Shown here one piece after another: positions 1 through 8,245 of a stretch of 56,868 nucleotides of DNA. The stretch lies in assembly GCA_964607765.1 (NCBI GenBank), contig CAZSNT010000050.1, forward strand, positions 1 to 56,868, written 5' to 3'. The notes under the pieces were generated by a model. That model did not search any database, had not been told where the DNA came from, and saw only the letters and a program-made list of their open reading frames with translations. The position numbers were made by a program, and so were the translations under genes. Each line of letters starts with the position of its first letter. Position 1 is the first letter of the stretch. This DNA comes from CAZSNT01 sp964607765. GTDB taxonomy: Bacteria > Verrucomicrobiota > Lentisphaeria > Oligosphaerales > JABHEG01.

Positions 1-1
1 C

Positions 2-1741
2 CCCGGCGCCACCAATCCCGGCGAAAATGGTACCATTCTCACCCGGCGGCCGCAGTTAGACGTTGACTTGGATTCGTTCCCCGTGGGATACAGGAGACTC
101 CTTTCGATGGAAGGTGGTCATATCCTGGACTCCAACCTTTTCGACCGTACGTCTTCAGTCTATATGAAATCCAATGGGCTGCTCTATAACAATACTGTCT
201 ACAATCCGGGTGGCGGGCAGGCTGGTGGCCAGTCGCCTTTCGACTTCGAGTACATGTTTCATAATTACAGAATGTGCACCCAAACGGCAATGGTCAACTA
301 TGGGAGCATGTCGGCAAAGTACTTCATCGGGAACTACATGCAGTTTTGGGCCCCCGAAGGCGTACGATATATTGAGACGGGGAGCTTCAACTACTCCTTC
401 AGGACATTCGGGTCATTCCTGGTCAATAGATGGTTCAACACCTCTGTTCTTGAAGATGAGACCAACGGAAGGCCTGCTCAATATGTCCGGAATGCAGTAT
501 TTGCAGACAACACCTATGATGTGAAGAATGGAGACCTTGCTGTTTTCAGAGTGGACGCCCAATCTTCCAGAGCTGTGGGGGAAGGCGCACTATACTCTGG
601 GAAAGACGACAAGTGGTTCCGTAATCCACAGCTTTACACTTTCCCGAGAGGCTGTGTTTTCAGAGGAAACACCGTCTATACACGCGATGCAGGCAGTGAA
701 CCTGAACTGATCAACTTTGGGTATGAGAGCTTCATTGAAGACAACTCTTGGAGCGGAAATGTCTTTAATCGTGCGACTCCAGGGAAACTGTACAAAAAGC
801 AGACGAGCACGTTTCCTGATGCACGCTGGCTTCTATGGGCTGAAAAGGAGAACACGCAAACAGACATTTCTTTGGAGTCAATTGGGTTCAGGCAGGCGTC
901 GGACTCCAGGTTCCGCATCGATCAGTTCGACATTGTCAGATACCTTGACAAGGAAGCGTCTGATGCCATGTCCCTGGACAACATCGACTACCTGCCGCTG
1001 GATGCCTCCGGACTCGCCCGCGGTGAGGTCAAGATGATCGCCGATCCAACCGAACTGAGCGAACTCCGACCTGGATGGCAGCATCTGGATCTGAGGGATT
1101 TCGGAGACACCCACAAGCTGAGTCGTCCGTTGGACTACGAGGACGTGGGGCCTGCCTGGATGAAGGGCGGGAAGCTGAGGGATGCCGCTCAGCCTATCCG
1201 GTTGCGCGCCCTTCGGGCGAAGAAGACGAGAGTGCTTCTCAAGCACGATGTGATCAATTTCAAGGTCTGCATGGGCAACATCATCAATGGGGAGCAGTAT
1301 CTCGAGTGGCATCAGTCTATCGGGGAGCATGTCAGCAAGAAAGTCGCAGAAGAAGGAATTGGCGCGTACTTCTGGAACATATATTACTTCACAAATGGCG
1401 GCATGACCCCCGGGATTGTTGAGGGAGAGTACATTCGGCGATTCGATGAAGCAGAGGACGAACAGGCGAAGAGAGAGATCACCCAGCGGCTGGTCGCCTA
1501 TAACTTAAGTCAGCAGGCACGGAAGAAGAGGGTCTTCGAATCTCTGACTGAACGAGATAAAGCGCGCGTCCTGGAATATGCGTATGACCTGTTGAAGAAC
1601 AAGACCCTGGTACATAGTGGTGACGGCGTAGACACGTTCAATACGTACTCGTTCAAAGGTACAGGGCGCTATTTCTTCCGCAGATCGAAGGATGGTGAGG
1701 TGGAGGAGAAAGTACATACCCGACACAAATCAGGAAGGTGA
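2..1741 (+). CDS. PL6/chondroitinase-B-like beta-helix protein, 5'-partial
   Basis: The reading frame is open to the left edge, so the N-terminus, including any signal peptide, lies outside the window. The visible part has Asn-rich strand-turn repeats such as DSNLFDRTSSVYMKSNGLLY and YFIGNYMQFW, typical of right-handed parallel beta-helices. A C-terminal motif, DFGDTHKLSRPLDYEDVGPAW, is shared in form with the convergent gene at 1777-3846, so the two are paralogues. The family (PL6 alginate lyase/chondroitinase B) cleaves uronate-containing polysaccharides by beta-elimination outside the cytoplasm. The catalytic Lys/Arg pair could not be assigned by eye. The last ~190 residues are extra relative to the paralogue and rich in charged residues. 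The protein could be a binding rather than a catalytic beta-helix. Confidence 0.6.
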   Translation, partial: PGATNPGENGTILTRRPQLDVDLDSFPVGYRRLLSMEGGHILDSNLFDRTSSVYMKSNGLLYNNTVYNPGGGQAGGQSPFDFEYMFHNYRMCTQTAMVNYGSMSAKYFIGNYMQFWAPEGVRYIETGSFNYSFRTFGSFLVNRWFNTSVLEDETNGRPAQYVRNAVFADNTYDVKNGDLAVFRVDAQSSRAVGEGALYSGKDDKWFRNPQLYTFPRGCVFRGNTVYTRDAGSEPELINFGYESFIEDNSWSGNVFNRATPGKLYKKQTSTFPDARWLLWAEKENTQTDISLESIGFRQASDSRFRIDQFDIVRYLDKEASDAMSLDNIDYLPLDASGLARGEVKMIADPTELSELRPGWQHLDLRDFGDTHKLSRPLDYEDVGPAWMKGGKLRDAAQPIRLRALRAKKTRVLLKHDVINFKVCMGNIINGEQYLEWHQSIGEHVSKKVAEEGIGAYFWNIYYFTNGGMTPGIVEGEYIRRFDEAEDEQAKREITQRLVAYNLSQQARKKRVFESLTERDKARVLEYAYDLLKNKTLVHSGDGVDTFNTYSFKGTGRYFFRRSKDGEVEEKVHTRHKSGR

Positions 1742-1776
1742 TTGGTCGGGCAGCTGACAGTTATCCATTCTCAACT

Positions 1777-3846
1777 CTACTGAGAGCCTGGTGTAAGAGT
1801 CAGTTCACCAGGGGGAAGCCTCATTGGAAAATCAACAGAACCACCAGGGCCCACAGGCTCTGGGTAATTCCGAATCTGCAGACCGAGAATCTCCAGGGCC
1901 TCTTTGTCAAACCATGTCGTTCCCACATCTGCAAAATCCAGAGGGCGATTCAGAGCTAAGGTGTCACCAAAGTCGGCGAGGTCAAACTCGCATATCCCTC
2001 TCGTCGCACCGTCATAATCAAGAGAAGGTAGTTTCTCCAGCGCCCGGTCAAAAATGAAGCTCTCCATGTCATAGGGAAGGTAAGGGTGGTTTGGCACCCT
2101 ATTCCGCCGCATCTTCATACCAGCAGAACTGTCAAACGACGCCAGGAAACGTTCGGAATAATTTTCTGGCAGCGCCGAGAACCCGCCTCCAGTCCGGTAT
2201 TCATCCTTCAGCAAAACGGCATCACAATAGTTATTGGCAAACTGATTCAAGGAAAACACCTCCTGCCATGGGCTCGATTCCGTGAAGCCAAAGAGGGTGT
2301 GATTCTCAGAGCCGCCAGAGAGAACAATATTGTTGATCACCGTGTTCTTCTTCGGCAGAGAGTATAGATGCGCCACATCCAATTCTTCCACCGAAGTCCC
2401 GTACCCCATCGCCAGGCGTCCCCAGAATTTTCCGGCCCGAGTTGCCGGCTCTTTTGCCTGTGATTCATCCGTATGAAAAGCAGCCTGCGCCCGTTCACCC
2501 CGGAGTGAGATCACATTATTTGCAATCAGGCTGTCGGTCATAAGGTTAAAGGGCTCAGCCACTCCTTCTTCTCTCATTCTTCCTGATCGCATTCTAATAG
2601 CCGCCTGGGGGGCCAAGCGATTTCGCTTCCTCCCTATGAAGCGGTTATTGTAGCATCCATGTTCGATATAGTTTCCTGCAATAATGTTCGACTCATGAGG
2701 AAAGTTGATCGATGGCGGGCAACTGAGAGCGGTTTTTCCCGCGAACTGAAAATTGTGGAACGCGTAGTAGTAATAATACAACCACCCATACATTGTACCA
2801 TTATAGATGGTGTTATTCGACCAAGTTACCCCGGATGACTTGGGGTAAAACATGTGCGTATACCCATGCATGTCAATCAAGTTGGAATCAAGGAGAATTC
2901 CTGCTAGTGGCATAATGGTTTTGTTCCTGTATTCTTCAGGAACTTTACGCAAAGCGATATTCAGTGATTTTGCAGCGGCAGGAACATCGTATTGTACCAT
3001 TACCCTTGCGCTGAAGAGTTTGGTTGCCGTTGGCATCGCGATGTAGCAGTGGTCAATTCGTACATAGGAAGGGGTGTCCAAGTCTTGTAGAAACATCCTA
3101 TTCCGAATTCCCTCTGCGTCCAAATCATCAAGTTCTTTAGCCCTTTCGCCTGCAGTACGGCCATAGAAGTATCTTCTGTTGCCGAACACAAATCCATTAC
3201 CCCCAGAGAGCCATCTTGACACCTGTGCCCTACCCAGAGAGATAAAGGATGAATGATCCAAGCGAAGATATCTCACAGAATAGGGTGAATATGCCTCTGT
3301 CGGGTGCGTATAGACCCATGGGGCAGAATCCCCATTTGTTCTCATGAAAAAACAATCGGTAACGCGCACATGAGAAGCTCTCAACGAAAACAGGCCATAC
3401 TCTCCTGAGGTCGTCTCCCTAAATGCAAGCCCTTGGAAGACCCAGTGAGGGGCATTGAGTTCAAAAGTCGTTTCGCCGGTGAAGACAGCCTTGCCAGGAT
3501 TGACCGCCACAAGAGTGCATTTCTTCTTTGCGCTGCCTCCGGAATCAAAGCTCAGTTGTGCACTGGTATAGAGACCATCCTCGAGCAAGATTGTCGTTCC
3601 TGGAGACACATCCTTTAATGCCGCAGAAAGGCCTGTAGCCGATTCAACACGTATAGTCTGTTGCGCAGGAGAGGCTTGCGCCTCCTGCGTGGGAGAGGCG
3701 GGAGTTTCAGAGGCAGAATTGGTCGCACAGCCCGCCCCACCAAGTATAGCCCAAACCAAAACGCTATGTGTTAGCACTTTTCCCGCCAACAGGAAGTTGT
3801 CTCTTCCGGCCTTCAAAACACTGCCTTGTCTCATTCCAGTTCTCAT
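1777..3846 (-). CDS. PL6/chondroitinase-B-like beta-helix lipoprotein
   Basis: The protein is about 689 aa. A basic N-terminus is followed by a hydrophobic stretch and a lipobox ending LGGAGC (Cys codon at about 3727-3729), then a Ser/Thr/Pro/Ala-rich linker. This predicts a lipid-anchored protein at the cell surface or in the periplasm. From about residue 60 the sequence is a beta-helix: VRVTDCFFMR, YVRIDHCYIA and GILLDSNLIDMHGYTH are coil repeats. The opening, ATTILLEDGLYTSAQL-like, is typical of PL6 lyases. The C-terminal block DFGDTLALNRPLDFADVGTTW matches the convergent gene at the left edge. I reject the longer frame to 4089 because its first 81 codons run into the URO-D gene. ATG at 3846 or 3834, or GTG at 3777, are all possible starts, and none has a strong ribosome binding site. 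Confidence 0.68.
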   Translation of the reverse strand: MRTGMRQGSVLKAGRDNFLLAGKVLTHSVLVWAILGGAGCATNSASETPASPTQEAQASPAQQTIRVESATGLSAALKDVSPGTTILLEDGLYTSAQLSFDSGGSAKKKCTLVAVNPGKAVFTGETTFELNAPHWVFQGLAFRETTSGEYGLFSLRASHVRVTDCFFMRTNGDSAPWVYTHPTEAYSPYSVRYLRLDHSSFISLGRAQVSRWLSGGNGFVFGNRRYFYGRTAGERAKELDDLDAEGIRNRMFLQDLDTPSYVRIDHCYIAMPTATKLFSARVMVQYDVPAAAKSLNIALRKVPEEYRNKTIMPLAGILLDSNLIDMHGYTHMFYPKSSGVTWSNNTIYNGTMYGWLYYYYYAFHNFQFAGKTALSCPPSINFPHESNIIAGNYIEHGCYNNRFIGRKRNRLAPQAAIRMRSGRMREEGVAEPFNLMTDSLIANNVISLRGERAQAAFHTDESQAKEPATRAGKFWGRLAMGYGTSVEELDVAHLYSLPKKNTVINNIVLSGGSENHTLFGFTESSPWQEVFSLNQFANNYCDAVLLKDEYRTGGGFSALPENYSERFLASFDSSAGMKMRRNRVPNHPYLPYDMESFIFDRALEKLPSLDYDGATRGICEFDLADFGDTLALNRPLDFADVGTTWFDKEALEILGLQIRNYPEPVGPGGSVDFPMRLPPGELTLTPGSQ

Positions 3847-3964
3847 ATTTGCCAGGCTGGTAGTTTGGTCTAACTTGCAACAATTCTGATTTTCTGTACA
3901 TGGTGTAACGCGGATTGTGTTAATGCCAGAATCTGCCGGGACGGCAACTGCTAAATGTGGGTTG

Positions 3965-5077
3965 TTAGAAACCGGGAGTGTATTTCCAGATGAGTTCCCG
4001 CAATGTCTCGTAGAAATATCGGTAATTGTCCCATGACACTTCATCCGTAACCCCATGGTCAAGACTTGGGATGTATCTCCCTCTTTCAAGCATGTACGGG
4101 ACTTTCTTCAGCTCCTGATCAATAGCTTCCCTGCCAAATTCCAGAGCATGCTTGTTTATTCCGCCAATCATCCCAAGGTTCGGGAAACGTTTCCTTACTT
4201 CATGGAGATCCAACCCGAATTGCGTTTCCCATGGCAGCACGATATTGACTCCTCCTTCAATCCAAAGCGGCACCAGGGCACGCTCATCTCCATCACTGTC
4301 GACTGCAACGTGTTTGCAGCCACGTTCCCTGAGAGACTCGGTAAAACGCTTGTAGCGGGGAAGCATGAACTTGCGAAAAAAGGCCGGACTTATCAATGGC
4401 CCGTTCTTGTCGCACATATCCTCCCATACAAAAAAATAGTCGAGAGCAATCTGGTCCTGAACTCTGCCGTAAATCTCTATCCACAAATCACAGAGGGTGT
4501 CGAGTATATCTTCAATAAGGGCCGGGGCGTCATAATACATCATGGCCAGCTCTTCAAAGCCCATCAGTTCACGTAGAGCCCCAAAGAAACCGATTGGGAG
4601 ATCCCCAGTATATACAGGTTGGTCACTGTCGGCTGCATCCTGGCAGATCTCATTCAGGTCTTCGGAATAGCGACCCGGCGTACCTGCGGACAGTCGCTGC
4701 CTGACTTCATTCCATGTGCTTCTGTTTTTGACTGGCCCTGAGACGGTTACCGGCATGAAACCACTTTCAAGAGCTAACGAGATTCCGCCCCAGCGATTTC
4801 GGAGTTTCTTTACACAGCCATCTGTTTCAATCTGTTCAATTTCATGTTCCGGCCAGATGAACCCATGCACGGGAATCCGGAAGCCACGCCGAGTATCGAA
4901 GCCGATGATGCTGTTCACATCTGCGAATGTCGCATCCTGAGGAAGACCTTCCGTTTTCCAGCGTTCCAGACACGCTCGGTAATTGCACCCTCCCATGTAG
5001 TCAAAGAACGGCGCACGATCAACCGGTTCACCATTGAATAGGGCGTTGAACCGTTCTCTACTCGTCATTTCCCTCAT
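3965..5077 (-). CDS. Uroporphyrinogen decarboxylase (URO-D) domain protein
   Basis: This 370-aa protein begins MTSRERFNALFNGEPVDRAP, the standard opening of the URO-D/MtaA-CmuA family. It carries DYFFVWEDMCDKNGPLISPA, CKHVAVDSDGDERALVP and LGMIGGINKHAL, the conserved strand-end motifs of the TIM barrel. True HemE decarboxylates uroporphyrinogen III. Family members outside haem operons are often corrinoid-linked methyltransferases or of unknown role. Its place among sulfatases and lyases argues against a haem role and may point to methyl removal from a methylated sugar, but that is speculation. The start at 5077 is fixed by a strong ribosome binding site. It probably shares a transcript with the sulfatase upstream at 5187-6719 and the lipoprotein downstream. 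Confidence 0.8.
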   Translation of the reverse strand: MREMTSRERFNALFNGEPVDRAPFFDYMGGCNYRACLERWKTEGLPQDATFADVNSIIGFDTRRGFRIPVHGFIWPEHEIEQIETDGCVKKLRNRWGGISLALESGFMPVTVSGPVKNRSTWNEVRQRLSAGTPGRYSEDLNEICQDAADSDQPVYTGDLPIGFFGALRELMGFEELAMMYYDAPALIEDILDTLCDLWIEIYGRVQDQIALDYFFVWEDMCDKNGPLISPAFFRKFMLPRYKRFTESLRERGCKHVAVDSDGDERALVPLWIEGGVNIVLPWETQFGLDLHEVRKRFPNLGMIGGINKHALEFGREAIDQELKKVPYMLERGRYIPSLDHGVTDEVSWDNYRYFYETLRELIWKYTPGF

Positions 5078-5081
5078 ACTT

Positions 5082-5088
5082 CTCCTCC
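5082..5088 (-). promoter_or_regulatory. Ribosome binding site of the URO-D gene
   Basis: GGAGGAG on the minus strand, four bases before the ATG at 5077. It decides the start codon. Confidence 0.75.
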
Positions 5089-5090
5089 AT

Positions 5091-5165
5091 GAGCGTTGTC
5101 TGACCGACGTCCGCTACCGCGACGACCAATACATGGTTGACGTGTTCCGCGACAAGATGAACTAG
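5091..5165 (+). pseudogene. Short GC-rich coding-like remnant
   Basis: In the spacer between two minus-strand genes, the plus strand has a small frame reading DVRYRDDQYMVDVFRDKMN and then TAG. Its base composition (GC-rich, G/C at third positions) differs from the AT-richer genes on either side and its residues look protein-like. It could be the C-terminal scrap of a gene lost by rearrangement. I do not recognise the family and it may be chance. Confidence 0.25.
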
Positions 5166-5186
5166 CCAGTGGTGTTTGGCCCTATC

Positions 5187-6719
5187 TTACCTTTCAATCT
5201 TGGAGCCTTTCCATATATCGACAGTCACATCATTTCGCTGCGGTATCCCCGGTGTCGAACGACCGTCATTTACCAGCTTTGCAAGAAGCTCTGCAAGCTC
5301 TCTTACTTTATCCGGACGTTCCGCATGCAGATTATGCCGTTCCCCGGGATCTTCTTCCATATGGTAAAGCTGGATGGAGGGCATTCCCATTTCAAGAGCA
5401 ACTTCATCATTGGTGGGGACATTCCCCCCCAGCATGCCTGATGCTGCGCAGAGAAGCAGTTTCCAGTTTTCCTTGCGAACCGCAAATTTGCCGTTCCCTG
5501 AATGATGGACTGCATGTTCACGTACCGCTGCCTCTTCTCCACGCAAGAGAGGCAGAATACTGACACTGTCTTCGCCGGCATCATCCGGCAGTGTTACTCC
5601 GAGAATGTCAGCACACGTTGCCATCAGGTCTGACAGGCAGGTCGTCTGTTGAGATATGGAGCCCGGCTCTATTACTTCAGGCCATCGTGCAATAAACGGA
5701 ATGCGATGTCCCCCGTCCCATGTGTGTCCTTTCCATCCCCGATAGTGCGCACTAGGGAAATGGCCCTTTTCTTCCAGTTCAGGAATTACAAACCCCGCGC
5801 AACCGTTGTCGCTGGCAAGTACTGCAAGCGTACTATCGGCAATACCGGCATTGTCCAGTGCATCAAGGACGCGTCCTATCACAGCATCGGTTTCCATGAC
5901 AAAATCTGCGTACAGGCCTAAACCGCTCTTGCCTTTCCATTCATCATTGACTGCCAGCGGACAGTGCGGAGAAGTCAGAGGCATATAGAGGAAGAACGGC
6001 TCTTCTCTCGTACTTTGGCTGTCGATATAGTCACAGGCTTTGTCACCCAGTGTCGGCAGTATAGCTTCCAGAGTCCAGTTGCTTACAGCAGGTCCATGCT
6101 GTGATACATGGAGATTATGAGCAACCAGTTCTCTTGACAGATACTCTGAAGGTATTCCTACAGTATGATCATTTTCAATGAAGGCATAGGGAGGCACGTT
6201 AGGAATATCCACTCCGAAATAGTAATCGAACCCTCGTGTGGTTGGACCGTCGGCAACAGGCTCTGCAAACACTTTTTCCCATAGAACTCTTGCCTCATCC
6301 AGAGGCGGAAGTTCTGCCGGGTCCGATTTGTGATTGAGAAGGAAATGTTCAGATGGCTCAAGCGCCCAGTTCCATCCCAAATGCCATTTTCCTATACAGG
6401 ATGTCCGATAACCATTCTGACGGAGAAGAGCGCCGACAGTAAGACGATCCCGAGCAATAAGGGGCTTCCCGTATCCGCTTACAACGCCTCTCTGCATGGC
6501 GCTTCTCCAGTTGTAGCGGCCAGTTAGAATGCTGTAGCGTGAAGGGGAGCACAGCGCCGAGGAAGAGTGTGCATCGCTGAAGATCATCCCTTCTTCGGCA
6601 AGGCGGTCCATGTTGGGAGTGGGAATCTTGCCGCGCGGATTAAGACAGGCAACATCGCCATAGCCGAGGTCATCGGCAAGGATGTATACAATATTGGGTT
6701 TGCTTCTCATTGTTGACAT
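5187..6719 (-). CDS. Sulfatase, formylglycine (Cys) type
   Basis: The protein is 510 aa and of the arylsulfatase-like alkaline phosphatase fold. The metal-binding opening NIVYILADDLGYGD lies at residues 9-22. The active-site signature LCSPSRYSILTGRY has the Cys that becomes formylglycine at residue 57. IGKWHLG follows around residue 110. Both Asp-Asp/Asn metal ligands near the middle (VLASDNG) are present. It hydrolyses sulfate esters and needs a formylglycine-generating enzyme or anSME, neither of which is in this window. No signal peptide is evident, so it may act on imported sugars or be exported another way. It is AT-richer than the three sulfatases to its right. A start at the second Met (6710) is also possible. 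Confidence 0.9.
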   Translation of the reverse strand: MSTMRSKPNIVYILADDLGYGDVACLNPRGKIPTPNMDRLAEEGMIFSDAHSSSALCSPSRYSILTGRYNWRSAMQRGVVSGYGKPLIARDRLTVGALLRQNGYRTSCIGKWHLGWNWALEPSEHFLLNHKSDPAELPPLDEARVLWEKVFAEPVADGPTTRGFDYYFGVDIPNVPPYAFIENDHTVGIPSEYLSRELVAHNLHVSQHGPAVSNWTLEAILPTLGDKACDYIDSQSTREEPFFLYMPLTSPHCPLAVNDEWKGKSGLGLYADFVMETDAVIGRVLDALDNAGIADSTLAVLASDNGCAGFVIPELEEKGHFPSAHYRGWKGHTWDGGHRIPFIARWPEVIEPGSISQQTTCLSDLMATCADILGVTLPDDAGEDSVSILPLLRGEEAAVREHAVHHSGNGKFAVRKENWKLLLCAASGMLGGNVPTNDEVALEMGMPSIQLYHMEEDPGERHNLHAERPDKVRELAELLAKLVNDGRSTPGIPQRNDVTVDIWKGSKIER

Positions 6720-6772
6720 CCTCTGTTCGCTCCTACCTGATGGCGGATTCAGAACTCACCGCTGAGCACGAT

Positions 6773-8245
6773 CTAAGCGTCTGACCCGAGGGGCGGCGGC
6801 GGCGAGTCTGCGCTTGCCAGGGAAGCGGCTGCTTCGGTGTCGGCGTATCGCTCGATCAGTTCGTCGAGACGATGCTTCAGCAGGGCGATGCGCCCTTGTC
6901 GTTGCGGGTCGTCGTAGCGGTTGTGCATCTCGCAGGGGTCGTCCACGAGGTCGAAGTACTCCCAGAAAGGGCGACCGTCGCACGAGGGGTAGAAGATCAG
7001 CTTCGCCGTCGGTGTACGGACGCCGATAATCTCCAGCGGGTACCTTGCCTGGTGGTAGTGGTAGTAGCAGGCGTCGCGGTCTTGGGCCGGGGCGCCGGTG
7101 AGCAGCGGCAGCAGCGACCGGCCATGCATGTCCGCGGGGGTAGGCACGCCGGCGATGTCGAGCAAGGTCGGGGCCATGTCGATCATGCCGACGAAGGGCT
7201 CCGCCAGCACGGAGCCGGCGGCGAGGGGGTCAAGACTGGCCGGCAGACGCATGACCAGCGGCAACCGGAAGCCTTCCTCGTACATCCACATCTTGTTGTA
7301 GAAGCCGTGCTCACCGAGGAAGAACCCGTTGTCGGAGGTGTAGACCACCACCGTGTTTTTCGCCAGTCCCGAGCGGTCGAGATAGTCGAGAGTGCGGCCA
7401 ATGTTCTCATCCAGGGACGCCACCAGGCGCAAGTAGCCCTTGAAGAATGCCTGGTACATCAGACGCGTGTCATGGGCCAGGTCGCCGCTGTACCGCTCTC
7501 TTACTTCCTGGTACTGGGGATAGTTGTTGATGACCAGGCGCGACTCGTCGATACGGTCGAAGACCTTCTCCGGGGCGCGCCCGGCGTAGTCGTCGAGCAG
7601 GTTGCCTGGCTCCGGAAGATCTTCATCCGCGTAGAGCTGGGCATGACGCTCGGCCGCGTCGTGCGGACCGTGCGGCGACTTGTGATGCAGCATCAGGCAG
7701 AAAGGCCTGTCGCGCTCCCGGTTCTCCATCCACTCCACGGAAAAGTCGATGATGAGATCCGTCGCGTAGCCTTCGTGTACACGCCCTCCCGCTTCCCACG
7801 GGACGCCGTTCATTCCGCCCTCGACCCAAGGCTCGCCCTTTTCCTTGAAGGCTGGGTCTTCGTAGCGGCCCTGGTGCGGCAGCACCTTGAAGTAGTCGAA
7901 TCCCGTCGGCTCGCTCACCAGGTGCCATTTGCCGATGAGCGCGGTTTGGTACCCGGCTTGCTGGAGCAGCTTCGGGAAGGTCTGCTGGGTCCCGTCGAAA
8001 CGGTCGTTGAGGTTGCGCGTTCCGCAGACATGATTGTACTGGCCGGTCAGCAGCGTGGCGCGTGACGGCGAACAGATCGAGTTGCTTGCGTAAGCACGGT
8101 CGAACCGCACCCCCTCCCGCGCCAGACGGTCGATATTCGGCGTTGGGATGGGCGACGCTTCGTTGTAGCAGCTTGTGGCATTGAGGCCGTGGTCATCAGA
8201 CATGATGAACAGGATGTTGGGCCTTGCGACGGGACGTGGTTTCAT
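6773..8245 (-). CDS. Sulfatase, formylglycine (Cys) type
   Basis: The 490-aa protein opens NILFIMSDDHG (residues 9-19) and has the signature ICSPSRATLLTGQY with the modified Cys at residue 58. IGKWHL, HHKSPHGPHD and VVYTSDNGFFLGEHG supply the remaining metal and substrate pocket motifs. The C-terminus is Ser/Pro/Ala-rich. Its ATG overlaps the stop of the upstream sulfatase by four bases (ATGA at 8242-8245), so the two are probably translated in tandem. It is clearly more GC-rich than the genes left of 6.72 kb. No signal peptide is seen. The substrate position cannot be read from the sequence. Confidence 0.92.
   Translation of the reverse strand: MKPRPVARPNILFIMSDDHGLNATSCYNEASPIPTPNIDRLAREGVRFDRAYASNSICSPSRATLLTGQYNHVCGTRNLNDRFDGTQQTFPKLLQQAGYQTALIGKWHLVSEPTGFDYFKVLPHQGRYEDPAFKEKGEPWVEGGMNGVPWEAGGRVHEGYATDLIIDFSVEWMENRERDRPFCLMLHHKSPHGPHDAAERHAQLYADEDLPEPGNLLDDYAGRAPEKVFDRIDESRLVINNYPQYQEVRERYSGDLAHDTRLMYQAFFKGYLRLVASLDENIGRTLDYLDRSGLAKNTVVVYTSDNGFFLGEHGFYNKMWMYEEGFRLPLVMRLPASLDPLAAGSVLAEPFVGMIDMAPTLLDIAGVPTPADMHGRSLLPLLTGAPAQDRDACYYHYHQARYPLEIIGVRTPTAKLIFYPSCDGRPFWEYFDLVDDPCEMHNRYDDPQRQGRIALLKHRLDELIERYADTEAAASLASADSPPPPLGSDA

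Noticed and set aside
6872..8065. Plus-strand 397-aa open frame opposite a sulfatase
   Set aside because: It is antisense to a sulfatase with complete motifs, has no family motif, and its composition is that of a GC-rich shadow frame.
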